From an uncultured Lachnospiraceae bacterium (lineage in GTDB: Bacteria; Bacillota; Clostridia; Lachnospirales; Lachnospiraceae), in contig CAJTWA010000001.1 in the NCBI GenBank assembly GCA_910580195.1, forward strand, positions 194,746 to 234,995: a DNA stretch of 40,250 nucleotides, given 5' to 3'. Every line of letters begins with the position of its first letter. The first letter of the stretch is position 1. Of this stretch, positions 1 to 8,911 are shown piece by piece. Below the pieces are notes generated by a model, which made no database searches, was not told the origin of the DNA, and saw only the letters and a program-made list of their open reading frames with translations. The translations under genes and the position numbers were made by a program.

Positions 1-132
1 GGCTGTCAGGCATCCATGCAGCCAGGAACAGTACTGGGCAGTGAATGATGGCAGCCTGATGCCAGAAAAGGCTGGCAGGATAACAATGTGTAACACAAAG
101 GAGTTTTTAGGAGAAAACAGGGAGATAGCAGA

Positions 133-2088
133 ATGGAAGCAGGAGAAATCAGGTATTTAAAAGGGCTGGCGAAGCAATACCCCACGATTCCGGCAGCAGC
201 CACAGAAATCGTAAATCTGCAGGCAATTTTAAGCCTGCCCAAAGGGACGGAGCATTTTATCACAGATATCCATGGGGAATATGACCAGTTCCAGCATGTG
301 ATGAAGAATGGATCTGGGGCCATCAAACGGAAAATTGAGGATGAATTCGGGAACAGCCTTTCCGTGGCAGAGAAAAAGGGCATTGCCATATTAATTTACT
401 ACCCGGAACTAAAGCTGAAGCAGGTGCTGAAAACAGAGGACAATTTGGAGGATTGGTACAAAGTTACCCTGTACCGCTTAATCCGCATCTGCAAATGCGC
501 TTCATCGAAATATACCCGCTCCAAAGTCCGCAAGGCATTGCCCAAGGATTTTGCCTATGTCATTGAAGAGCTCCTGACTGGCCGCCCAGACGTGTCGGAC
601 CAGGAGGCATATTACAATGAGATTATCAATTCTGTGATCCGCACGGGGCGGGCGTCGGAACTGGTGGTTGCATTCTGCAACCTGATAAGGCGGCTGATTG
701 TGGACCATCTCCATGTAGTGGGGGATATTTACGACCGGGGGCCGTACCCGAACTTGATTATGGATACGCTGATGGAGCACCATTCGGTGGACATCCAGTG
801 GGGCAACCACGATGTGCTGTGGATGGGGGCAGCGGCCGGCAACCCTGCGTGCATTGCAAATGTTATCCGTATTTCCGCAAAATACGGGAACCTGAATACC
901 TTGGAAGATGGGTATGGGATTAACCTGATCCCCTTGGTGCGGTTTGCGCTGGAGCGGTATGATAAAGATCCCTGCGATGTGTTCCATCTGGATTACCGGG
1001 AAGAAGAATACGATGTAAAAGATGTCCAGTTGGATGAAAAGATGCACAAGGCCATCACCATTATCCAGTTTAAGCTGGAAGGGCAGCTAATAAAAAGGCA
1101 TCCGGAATTTGCCATGGACCATCGGCTCCTTTTGGATAAAATGGATTTGGAAAAAGGGACAGTTACCGTAGAGGGAAAAACATATCCCCTCAAAGACACC
1201 TGCTTCCCCACCATTGACCGGAAGAATCCCTATGAGCTGTCCCCAGAGGAGGCCGACGTGGTGGACCGTCTGGTGACGGCATTTATCAACTGCGAAAAAT
1301 TGCAGAAGCATATCCGGTTCCTGTATACCAAGGGAAGCCTGTATAAAGTTTACAACGGGAACCTTCTGTACCACGGCTGCGTGCCTTTTAACGAGGACGG
1401 CAGCTTTAAAAAGGTGCGCGTCTATGACGGGGAGTACAGCGGCAAGGAACTTTATGACGTGCTGGAGCATTATGCAAGGAAAGGTTATTATTCCATTGAC
1501 CCGGCAGAAAAACAGAAGGGCTTGGACATCCTGTGGTTCATCTGGCAGAACGCCAATTCCCCGGTATTTGGGAAATCTAAAATGACTACTTTTGAGCGGT
1601 ATTTCATTGCGGACAAAGCAACCCACAAGGAGCCCAAGAACCCGTATTACCACCTGCTGGAGCAGGAAGAAATCGTGAATAAAATCCTGCGGGAATTTGG
1701 CCTTAAGGATGAGGATTCCCATATCATCAACGGCCATGTGCCGGTGGAAACCAAGCGGGGGGAATCTCCGGTGAAATGCAATGGGAAACTTTTGATTATT
1801 GACGGGGGCTTTTCCAAGGCATACCAGCCGAAAACAGGGATTGCAGGCTATACCTTGATCTATAATTCCTACGGCCTCCTCCTTGCTGCCCACCAGCCTT
1901 TTGAATCTGTGGAGAAAGCGGTACAGAATGGGAGCGACATCCATTCCCACATGATGCTGGTGCAGCATGTGAACCTGCGGAGGACCGTGGCAGATACGGA
2001 TGTGGGCAAGGAAATCAAAGAGAGCATTGTAGATTTGGAAAAACTGCTGTGCGCATACCGGGAAGGCACGATTGTGGAACGGCAGTAA
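133..2088 (+). CDS. fbp: Fructose-1,6-bisphosphatase, class III
   Basis: Cytoplasmic gluconeogenic enzyme that hydrolyses fructose 1,6-bisphosphate to fructose 6-phosphate and phosphate. The 651-residue length fits the Firmicutes-specific class III family (about 640-670). The metallophosphoesterase-type metal motifs are visible in order: TDIHGEYD (D45, H47), GDIYDR (D198, D201, R202) and GNHD (224-227), with GHVPV and IIDGGFSKAYQ near the C-terminus. The start is supported by GGGAG eight bases upstream. The gene stands alone and is followed by a strong stem-loop at 2096-2130, so it is probably monocistronic. Nothing in the 132 bases upstream could be assigned to a gene. Family assignment is very secure. 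Confidence 0.97.
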   Translation: MEAGEIRYLKGLAKQYPTIPAAATEIVNLQAILSLPKGTEHFITDIHGEYDQFQHVMKNGSGAIKRKIEDEFGNSLSVAEKKGIAILIYYPELKLKQVLKTEDNLEDWYKVTLYRLIRICKCASSKYTRSKVRKALPKDFAYVIEELLTGRPDVSDQEAYYNEIINSVIRTGRASELVVAFCNLIRRLIVDHLHVVGDIYDRGPYPNLIMDTLMEHHSVDIQWGNHDVLWMGAAAGNPACIANVIRISAKYGNLNTLEDGYGINLIPLVRFALERYDKDPCDVFHLDYREEEYDVKDVQLDEKMHKAITIIQFKLEGQLIKRHPEFAMDHRLLLDKMDLEKGTVTVEGKTYPLKDTCFPTIDRKNPYELSPEEADVVDRLVTAFINCEKLQKHIRFLYTKGSLYKVYNGNLLYHGCVPFNEDGSFKKVRVYDGEYSGKELYDVLEHYARKGYYSIDPAEKQKGLDILWFIWQNANSPVFGKSKMTTFERYFIADKATHKEPKNPYYHLLEQEEIVNKILREFGLKDEDSHIINGHVPVETKRGESPVKCNGKLLIIDGGFSKAYQPKTGIAGYTLIYNSYGLLLAAHQPFESVEKAVQNGSDIHSHMMLVQHVNLRRTVADTDVGKEIKESIVDLEKLLCAYREGTIVERQ

Positions 2089-2095
2089 CATGTTT

Positions 2096-2136
2096 GCTGG
2101 GAGCTGTGGGCGCCGTCCATGGCTCCCAGCTTCTAT
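2096..2136 (+). terminator. Putative rho-independent terminator after fbp
   Basis: A perfect 9-bp stem GCTGGGAGC (2096-2104) / GCTCCCAGC (2122-2130) is followed by TTCTATTGT. It starts eight bases after the fbp stop. The T-tract is short, so termination may be partial. Confidence 0.6.
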
Positions 2137-2170
2137 TGTCAGGGATTAGGCAGGTGGGTTACTGAGCAGA

Positions 2171-2198
2171 TTGAAATAATTGGGAAATCTGCTATAAT
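2171..2198 (+). promoter_or_regulatory. SigA-type promoter upstream of the Uma2-family gene
   Basis: TTGAAA (2171-2176) and TATAAT (2193-2198) are separated by 16 bases. The -10 is preceded by TGC, giving an extended -10 TGCTATAAT. It lies 33 bases before the Uma2-family start codon. Confidence 0.6.
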
Positions 2199-2230
2199 AA
2201 ACGTATGCTGGCAAGAAAGAAGATCTTGGG

Positions 2231-2698
2231 ATGAGTTTGGATTTACGTATCACAGGCATGGCAGGTGCAAGGCCGGAACATTCTGCCGTGACTGTTAATT
2301 TTATTTCTGCAGTCAGGGCGCAGCTGCTCCATAGTACATGTTATGTATTTTCAGATAATGTGCCATATAAATGGCGTACAAAAGATGGGAAAGAAAAAGT
2401 TGTTATGCCAGACGCATCCATCAATTGCAGGGTGAAAGCCCGGAAAGAAAATTCTTTCTTAGATGTCCCGCGGTTTGCCATGGAGGTCTTAAGCCCTTCA
2501 ACGGAACAATATGACCGGAGAGAAAAGATGGAGTTATACTGCCAGCAGGAAGTGGATGAATATTGGATTGTAAATTGGAAAGATAGAAAAGTAGAGATTT
2601 ATAATCTTGATTATGATGAGAACCAGGAACCACGATATTATTTGTGGAAAGTGGTAACAGAAAAAAATAAGGAAGAATTAAAAATTGTGCATTTTTAG
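2231..2698 (+). CDS. Uma2-family (DUF820) restriction-endonuclease-fold protein, probably truncated by an in-frame TAG
   Basis: A 155-residue protein of the Uma2 / DUF820 family, which has a PD-(D/E)XK nuclease fold and no firmly known cellular role. Visible family motifs are VMPDASI (the catalytic-type PD), FAMEVLSPST (the E-x-x-S-P-S-T signature), the K of DRREKMELY and VDEYWIVN. The reading frame ends with TAG at 2696-2698, but the same frame stays open for 18 more codons (NLQITFKQLSAEVDLWLG) to TAA at 2753-2755. That tail resembles the usual Uma2 C-terminal strand-helix, so the present stop looks like a late point mutation. The core motifs lie before it and the protein may still fold. It has its own promoter and no obvious functional link to the glycan genes downstream. 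Confidence 0.8.
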   Translation: MSLDLRITGMAGARPEHSAVTVNFISAVRAQLLHSTCYVFSDNVPYKWRTKDGKEKVVMPDASINCRVKARKENSFLDVPRFAMEVLSPSTEQYDRREKMELYCQQEVDEYWIVNWKDRKVEIYNLDYDENQEPRYYLWKVVTEKNKEELKIVHF

Positions 2699-2830
2699 AA
2701 TTTGCAGATTACGTTTAAACAATTATCTGCAGAAGTTGATTTGTGGTTGGGATAAGGATAAATAAACAATAGAAGAATTCAGTAATTGGTAAATGATTTA
2801 GAAGATTACAAAAGCAGGGAGAAAAGACAA

Positions 2831-3760
2831 ATGGAAGCACTCGTAGGCTATACAGGTTTTGTAGGGAGTAATTTATATCAGAAAGGGCAGTTTGACGCAG
2901 TTTATAATTCAAAAAATATCACGGAGGCTTATGGGACAAGGCCGGATTTATTGGTTTATGCTGGGCTTCGGGCTGAAAAATATTTGGCGAATAATGATCC
3001 GGAAAAAGATATGGAACTGATTTTACAGGCAGAAGAAAATATCAGGAGTATCCAACCAAAGGAGTTGGTTCTGATTTCTACCATTGATGTATTCAAAGTG
3101 CCAAAAGGGGTGGATGAAAGCTCAAAAATTGACCTGGAAGGCCTCCACGCTTATGGTTACAACCGTTACCAATTGGAAGAGTGGGTGCGGGAGCAGTACC
3201 AAGATGCCTTAATTATCCGGCTTCCGGGATTGTTTGGGAAAAATATCAAGAAAAATTTTATATATGATTATATTAATGTTATTCCGTTTATGTTGAAGCA
3301 GGAAAAGATGAAAGAATTAGCGGGGGAAGATCCAGAGCTGTTACCCTATTATCAGGTTCAGGATAATGGGTTTTATAAAGTAAAGGAGCTGCAGGAAAAG
3401 GAGAGAAATATGCTGAAAAGGAAATTCCGGTCTTTGGGGTTTTCTGCATTGAATTTTACGGACAGCAGGAGCATTTACCAATTTTATCCACTGATGCGTT
3501 TGTGGGATGATATCAAAACTGCGCGGAAAAATGGCATTAAGCTGTGGCATCCTGCAACGGAGCCGGTTTCTTCTGGAGAGATTTACCAATACCTCTCTGG
3601 AAAAGAATTTGTTAATGAATTGTCAGGGATTCCGGCAGATTATGATTACCGGACGGTCTGGGATCATGTTTTTGGCGGGAAACAAGGATATGTGATGGGG
3701 AAGGGAGCAGTATTGGAAGAAATTAAAAAGTTTGTGGATGAAGGGGAGGAGGCGTGTTGA
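2831..3760 (+). CDS. NAD(P)-dependent sugar epimerase/dehydratase-like protein (extended SDR)
   Basis: A 309-residue extended short-chain dehydrogenase/reductase-like protein. The N-terminal nucleotide-binding motif is G-Y-T-G-F-V-G, directly after the start. ISTIDVF matches the SDR active-site S/T strand. The usual catalytic Y-x-x-x-K is represented by YGYNR, so the conserved lysine appears to be arginine. RLPGLFG fits the typical substrate-domain entry. The start at 2831 is preferred over the upstream in-frame ATG at 2786 because GGGAG lies just before it and the Rossmann strand begins at once. Family members act on nucleotide sugars. Being the first intact gene of the cluster, it probably supplies or modifies a sugar for the transferases downstream, but the substrate cannot be read from sequence. 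Confidence 0.75.
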   Translation: MEALVGYTGFVGSNLYQKGQFDAVYNSKNITEAYGTRPDLLVYAGLRAEKYLANNDPEKDMELILQAEENIRSIQPKELVLISTIDVFKVPKGVDESSKIDLEGLHAYGYNRYQLEEWVREQYQDALIIRLPGLFGKNIKKNFIYDYINVIPFMLKQEKMKELAGEDPELLPYYQVQDNGFYKVKELQEKERNMLKRKFRSLGFSALNFTDSRSIYQFYPLMRLWDDIKTARKNGIKLWHPATEPVSSGEIYQYLSGKEFVNELSGIPADYDYRTVWDHVFGGKQGYVMGKGAVLEEIKKFVDEGEEAC

Positions 3761-3772
3761 AGAATTCCCTGT

Positions 3773-4722
3773 ATGAAAAAAGTGGTGCTTGTCATTTTGG
3801 CCTTGTGCGCGTTCCTAAGGATTATTTACATTGTTACATTTGGTGAAGTGGAACGGCAGTATTATAACATCAGCCAACATAGAAACAGATGGAATGTAGG
3901 AAATCCCATGCACGAAAGCCATTCAGGAATTTGTATCAGGAAAAGAACGGCTGCCCTTGTGGAGCACAGAATCTTTGTATATCCACTAAATCTGGGAGTT
4001 ACGTTGCAAGATTGGCAAAGCTAGTATTGGATGAAGAAGAGGGGAAGATGGTATGTTTATTTGGAATTGGCTGTTGCGTTGTCAGGAATATATTTTTACC
4101 GGGAAAATAGAATTGAGGCATTTCTTAATGATAGCTGCAGCGATGCTGCTTTTGCTGTATAAAAATGTGAAAGTAATCGGTACATTGGCAATGGTAGTGG
4201 CAATGATTGCCTTAGTGAAAGGGCTGGCTTATCTTTATTTTGGAGTAGTAGATCCCGGGCGGCATGGAATGTAATATTGGGTTAAGCCAAGATATTTTGG
4301 GTGTGTATTATGCTGGCGGCGAGGTTTCGGAAGGAACATTGCAGATGGTATATATCATGACAGAAAATAATAATGCAGAGTATAGTTATAATCCTACAGG
4401 GTCTTTGCAGTCCTATGATTTAGCAGTTGAACCGGTAGATTTTATAAAAAATTATATCCAAACATTCCTGCGGAATCCAGTAATAATGGCTAGGGCAGTA
4501 ATTGTAAGGTAGGATGCGGTATGGGATATTTTCCTTGACGGGGGAGCAACCCTGAATGTCGTGAATTATATGGTTATTTTGGCACCATCCATTGGCCACA
4601 TGTTAAGCTTTATATTGTCTACAGGATGGGCTGATTTTAGATATTTTTGGCCATTATATTTGATTAATACATTTATTCTGCTGTTTGTAATGATATTATT
4701 GCACCAGAAAAATAGTGGATAA
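3773..4722 (+). pseudogene. Decayed multi-pass membrane protein gene (GT-C/DUF6020-like)
   Basis: This stretch reads as pieces of one gene. It opens in one frame with a hydrophobic start (MKKVVLVILALCAFLR at 3773), passes through other frames around 3889-4110, continues as a hydrophobic segment (4053-4271), and resumes at 4264 in another frame (GLSQDILGVYYAGGEVS). That last frame runs to TAG at 4510-4512 and then stays open through a convincing C-terminal membrane segment (VVNYMVILAPSIGHML, then FRYFWPLYLINTFILLF) to TAA at 4720-4722. At least two frameshifts and one nonsense codon are needed to explain it. The late segment, a soluble loop followed by transmembrane helices, is reminiscent of clostridial DUF6020/GT-C-type membrane proteins. 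That family link is inference; the broken state is seen directly. Confidence 0.7.
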
Positions 4723-4779
4723 AATGGCTTAATCCTGATTAGCAGGGAATAAGAGGGAAAACAGAAAGGGAGTGGGTTT

Positions 4780-7700
4780 ATGAAACAGGCAATTTCCGTT
4801 GGCAGGAAATATGGCATTTGGCTTTTCAAAGCCATGTTCCTGCTGGCGCTTTTGTTGGGCGGCGGGAAGGCACAGATGTTTTGGGAAAGAGGGCTGGGCC
4901 AGCTGTTTGGCTACCAGAATATTTTCTTCTATGCCCTGATGGCGGCGGCCTTGGGTTATGCAGTTTGCAGATTTGGGGATTTGTACCGTTCCTTCCAAAA
5001 ATCGGAGCGGAAACAAGGAATCTGGTATGCCGTTTACTTTTCCGTTTCCTTCACGCTGTTTTATTGCCCATTGGACAGCGGGCTGAACCAGATGGCAGAA
5101 TTCCGCCGGATGATTGGGAGGGGCGTGCTGTCCGGCGTGGATGTGTCCAAAAGGATACAGAATTTCCATAGCTGGATTTTGTTCTTTGCAGTTTCTTTTG
5201 TGCTGTTTTTCCTGTTGGCGAATGACGTCCTGCAAAAAGACAGGGTGCGGGAGAGCCGGCGTATTTTAGAATTTGCAGGCCATTTCATTGTGCTGGCGGA
5301 CGTACATCTTGTGTTCCGGTGCATCCTGTTTTTTGGGGATATGGAACAGGATTCGTCTGTGCTTGCCTATTCCACGAATTTGGTGATGCTGGTCCTTATG
5401 GCCTTGGCAGCTTATTTGCTGCTGCACCTGGAAAAAAATATGATGGCGGAGGAATATGCCCAGCTATTGTCCGTAGGGCTGTCGGTGAGCATCCCGGCAG
5501 CCAGCGTGGCGGGGGCTGGCTGGCAGGAGGGAAAACTGCTGGTCGGCATACAGACCTTATTCTGCATAGTTTGTATCGTCCTTGCAAAAATTGGGAAAAA
5601 GCAGTTCCAAGACAAGAGGGTAAAGGCTTTCCTTGCCTGCAGCGCAATTTTTTCTTCCACGGTTCCTTTCCTGACATCTTTCTATATTGAACTTGTCAAT
5701 ATCTTGAACCAATATGGGGTTTTTGTGGTGCAGCTGCGGGGGTTTTATGGCGTGGTTTTATTCTGTGCAGCCGCGGCATGCGCAGTGTGCTCTGTGCTGG
5801 CATACCGGAAGAGGTGGGCGCTGCGGTGGTGGAAACGTCTGGCATACCCGATGTTAGCCTTTGGCATTTCCTGCCTGTATGTGCAGGCGCCGTTGGAGGG
5901 TTCTTATGGCGCGGATATGTTTGGAACGGCCAGCCGCAGCGTGCTGATTGGGGATTTTCTGAATTTTGGCTCTCTCCCGCTGGCAGAACATATCAGCGGG
6001 CATATGATGGCGGGTGTATGGGAAGGGATTCTTTATGGGATTCTGAACCAAGATGCGGCAGGTGCAATTTTCAGCCCTTATGCAGGGTATTTGCAGCCGT
6101 TGCTTGCTGTTTTGTTTTTTTATCTTGTGAAATGCGCGTGGGATGAACATGCAGCCCTGTTTGCCTCGCTTCTGTTCCCGTTTGGGGAATATTGGAATGA
6201 ATATGGCCTTGGGCTGCTCATATGCCTTGCAGTGGCAGCGTTTGTGAAAAAAAGTTCATGGCAGCGGGCAGCGCTTGTATGGTTTGCGGTTCTCTGGTGC
6301 GCCTTATACCGGTTAGAAACCGGAGCGGCGTTTGGGATTGCATGTGCCGTTTCATTGGCGGTTTATCTGGCTGTTTACCGGAAATGGAATATGGTAAAAC
6401 CCTTGGCTGCCACTTTGGCGGGCTGGGCAGCGGCCGTGGCAGCGGCGTGGTTTGGGGCCTGCGTGGCAAAAGGGATCCGTCCGGCAGAAAGGCTGCGGGA
6501 ATTTTTTTCCTTAGCGATGTCTGGCGCAAATTGGGCTTATGCAGATCTTGGGGATGCTGGGCAGGCCCAATTTGCATGGGCATACATATTCCTTCCCTTT
6601 GCAGCAGCGGCCTGCCTGCTCGTTACTGTGTTTTCCAGAAAGCTACGGGAACAGGCAGGGGCGGAACGGTGGCTTTGGCTGCTGCTGTTAGGGACAGCCT
6701 ACTTTGGATTTTTTTCAAGGGGGCTGGCCTATGGTCCGCTGGAAGAAGGGGCTAGCGGGGCTTATTACGCCATAGGGTGCCCGGCATTTTTGTTTTTTGC
6801 CCTGTTTTTTAGCTGCCTGAAAAATAACCGGAGGCTTTTCCTGCCTGTTTTTACAGGGCTTATTTTGTACAATAATATGTTCTTCCAAGTGGAAAGTTTC
6901 CATGCAGGCACGGTTGCAGATGGGGCAGCAGCCCAGATGGGAAAACATACGGATGCATGGAAAATCCCAGAGCCGGCGGAAAGCCCGGAGGGGCAGCCAA
7001 AGACGTATTGGGAAAACATACGGGAAAAGGGAGAGCCTGTAAAGCGCGTGGCATGGGAGGATTGCCTGAAGGAAACAATACGCCACTATCAGGAGGTAAT
7101 AGATGTTCTGCTCAATGAGGATGAAACTTTTGTAGATTTCACCAACCAGGCCTTTTTGTATCCTGCCCTTGGGAGGAAAAATCCAGCCTATGTGTCACAG
7201 CCGCCCTTACAGCTTGCTGGGGAATATGCCCAAGGGCGGTTTATAGAGGAAATGGAGGGCGTCCCTATCGTCCTGATGCCTATGGAAAGCAGTTTTGTAT
7301 TGGATGGGATTGTGAATGAGTGCCGCTATTATAAAGTGGCAGAATACATTTATCAAAATTATGTTCCCCTGTGCAAGTATGGGGACTCTTTTGCCGTGTG
7401 GTGCCTGTCTGGGCGGCGGGATGAAATGGCAGGCAAAGTACGGGGAAAATTAAGCCATCCTTATGGGCTGGTAAGCTATGGCTATGACGGCCCAGAGGTT
7501 TTGGGAAAGGAATCCCGCGGCCCGGAAGTTTCTTATCAAAAATTTGCCCACAATTATTCCATCGGCCTTTTGCCAAAACTGTGGGCAAGTTCCGACAGGG
7601 AAAAAGCGGCGGAAAACCCGGTGGCGGTTGAATTAGTGGAAAAAGATGGAGTTTACCAATTTAGCAGGGATAAGTTATTCCGCCCGTGCGAGGATGGAAA

Positions 7701-7971
7701 TTACCTTTTGCTGGAGGTATGTTATGGCAGCAAAGAGCTGGATCCGGGACAGGAAGAGGGGACGGCCGAGGCGGAACTGAAGCTTGGCATAGATAAGAAA
7801 GGGAAATTTGCAGAAAAATATAAATTTACATTTACCCTCCGGGAAGGGCAGCACAGCTACCTGTTCCGTGTCAGCAGCGATTATTACTGGTACTCGGAAA
7901 ATATCAATGCAGCGGCCCTTACGGCAGAAAATGCGCATGATATTAGGATGCGCATTTTAGAAGGAGATTGA
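4780..7971 (+). CDS. Large polytopic membrane protein with C-terminal soluble domain, GT-C glycosyltransferase-like
   Basis: 1063 residues. The first roughly 690 contain many hydrophobic helices (for example around 14-34, 48-64, 83-99, 132-148, 200-217, 285-304 and later alanine-rich spans). From about residue 720 to the end the protein is soluble and probably extracytoplasmic. This layout, with a long membrane domain and a C-terminal outer domain, is typical of GT-C transferases that use polyprenyl-phosphate sugars, and the segment FVDFTNQAFLYPALGR is of a kind seen in clostridial surface-glycan membrane proteins. I cannot point to a proven catalytic acidic residue. The ribosome site AGAAAGGGAG precedes the ATG. 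Its neighbours are a GT2 transferase and an ArnE/F-like pair, which supports a role as the transferase of a lipid-carrier glycosylation pathway. It could instead be a polymerase or ligase. Confidence 0.6.
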   Translation: MKQAISVGRKYGIWLFKAMFLLALLLGGGKAQMFWERGLGQLFGYQNIFFYALMAAALGYAVCRFGDLYRSFQKSERKQGIWYAVYFSVSFTLFYCPLDSGLNQMAEFRRMIGRGVLSGVDVSKRIQNFHSWILFFAVSFVLFFLLANDVLQKDRVRESRRILEFAGHFIVLADVHLVFRCILFFGDMEQDSSVLAYSTNLVMLVLMALAAYLLLHLEKNMMAEEYAQLLSVGLSVSIPAASVAGAGWQEGKLLVGIQTLFCIVCIVLAKIGKKQFQDKRVKAFLACSAIFSSTVPFLTSFYIELVNILNQYGVFVVQLRGFYGVVLFCAAAACAVCSVLAYRKRWALRWWKRLAYPMLAFGISCLYVQAPLEGSYGADMFGTASRSVLIGDFLNFGSLPLAEHISGHMMAGVWEGILYGILNQDAAGAIFSPYAGYLQPLLAVLFFYLVKCAWDEHAALFASLLFPFGEYWNEYGLGLLICLAVAAFVKKSSWQRAALVWFAVLWCALYRLETGAAFGIACAVSLAVYLAVYRKWNMVKPLAATLAGWAAAVAAAWFGACVAKGIRPAERLREFFSLAMSGANWAYADLGDAGQAQFAWAYIFLPFAAAACLLVTVFSRKLREQAGAERWLWLLLLGTAYFGFFSRGLAYGPLEEGASGAYYAIGCPAFLFFALFFSCLKNNRRLFLPVFTGLILYNNMFFQVESFHAGTVADGAAAQMGKHTDAWKIPEPAESPEGQPKTYWENIREKGEPVKRVAWEDCLKETIRHYQEVIDVLLNEDETFVDFTNQAFLYPALGRKNPAYVSQPPLQLAGEYAQGRFIEEMEGVPIVLMPMESSFVLDGIVNECRYYKVAEYIYQNYVPLCKYGDSFAVWCLSGRRDEMAGKVRGKLSHPYGLVSYGYDGPEVLGKESRGPEVSYQKFAHNYSIGLLPKLWASSDREKAAENPVAVELVEKDGVYQFSRDKLFRPCEDGNYLLLEVCYGSKELDPGQEEGTAEAELKLGIDKKGKFAEKYKFTFTLREGQHSYLFRVSSDYYWYSENINAAALTAENAHDIRMRILEGD

Positions 7972-7985
7972 GGGCGGCAGAAAAC

Positions 7986-8022
7986 TTGTGCAAAAAAGCG
8001 CATAGATGTCTTTTTTGCACAA
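7986..8022 (+). terminator. Perfect 13-bp stem-loop between the GT-C-like gene and the sugar isomerase-like gene
   Basis: TTGTGCAAAAAAG (7986-7998) pairs with CTTTTTTGCACAA (8010-8022) around an 11-base loop. The T-run forms part of the stem rather than following it, so this may act as a weak terminator, a bidirectional terminator or an mRNA-stability element inside the cluster. Confidence 0.5.
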
Positions 8023-8122
8023 AGGAAAGAACCGTGAAATACATAAAAAAGAAAAGCTAAAAAATGGCAATAGAAGGGCGCATTGTGTATCTTTTGCGCT
8101 TAAGGAAAGGAATAGAAGGACT

Positions 8123-8911
8123 ATGAATTTATCAATATCTAACATTGGATGGGAATTAGGGCAAGACATCCAAGTATATGCTTTGATGGAAAAATATGGA
8201 TATTCAGGCTTAGAAATTGCCCCCACCCGGATTTTCCCGGAAGCTCCTTACAGCAGGATTCCAGAGGCAGAAGAATGGAGCCGAGCGATGAAACAGGAGC
8301 ATGGCTTCGTAGTTTCGTCCATGCAGTCTATTTGGTTTGGCCGTCAGGAAAAGCTGTTTGGATCTGTGGAGGAGAGGGAGGCTTTGGTGGATTACACCAA
8401 GCAAGCCATTGATTTTGCAGCGGCTATTGGGTGCGGGAATCTTGTATTTGGATGCCCAAGGAACCGGAATTTGCCAGAGGGTGCAGAACCTGACACCGCC
8501 ATTTCATTTTTCCGTGAGATTGGGGATTATGCTGCTTCGAAAGGGACAGTGGTTGGCATGGAGGCAAACCCGCCCATTTACCATACAAATTATATCAATG
8601 ACACGGCTTCGGCCTTGGCTCTCATCCGGAAGGTTGGTTCCCCGGGATTTCTCCTGAACTTGGACGTAGGGACGATGATCCAGAATGGGGAAGATGTGTC
8701 ACTGTTGGCAGGGCAGATAGGTTCTATCACCCATGTGCACATCAGTGAACCGGGGCTTAAGCCTGTCGGGCAAAGGGAATTGCACAAGGAGTTAAGGGAA
8801 CTTTTGCTGTCAGAAGGCTATAGCAAATTTATTTCCATAGAAATGGGAAAGACAGGGGATCTTGTAGCAATTGAACATACGCTGGAATATGTACAGGAGG
8901 TATTTGGATAA
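8123..8911 (+). CDS. Sugar phosphate isomerase/epimerase-like TIM barrel (xylose isomerase-like, AP endonuclease 2 family)
   Basis: 262 residues, one TIM-barrel domain. The putative metal ligands sit at the expected strand ends: GLEIAP on the first strands, E in GMEANPP, D in LNLDVGT, H in THVHISEPG and E in ISIEMGK. Family members isomerise or epimerise sugars, inositols or related polyols. The start at 8123 is chosen because AGGAAAGG and AGAAGGA lie just before it and the protein then opens at the first barrel strand; the upstream in-frame ATG at 8006 lies inside the 7986-8022 stem-loop. The stop codon abuts the start of the GT2 gene, so the two are translationally coupled. The likely role is preparing a sugar for that transferase; the substrate is unknown. 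Confidence 0.8.
   Translation: MNLSISNIGWELGQDIQVYALMEKYGYSGLEIAPTRIFPEAPYSRIPEAEEWSRAMKQEHGFVVSSMQSIWFGRQEKLFGSVEEREALVDYTKQAIDFAAAIGCGNLVFGCPRNRNLPEGAEPDTAISFFREIGDYAASKGTVVGMEANPPIYHTNYINDTASALALIRKVGSPGFLLNLDVGTMIQNGEDVSLLAGQIGSITHVHISEPGLKPVGQRELHKELRELLLSEGYSKFISIEMGKTGDLVAIEHTLEYVQEVFG

Noticed and set aside
1..132. Possible tail of a preceding gene
   Set aside because: One frame is open, but its translation has no recognisable character and the segment is too short to judge.
1087..2091. Long - strand frame opposite fbp
   Set aside because: It is antisense to a strongly conserved enzyme gene and lacks any family motif or ribosome site.
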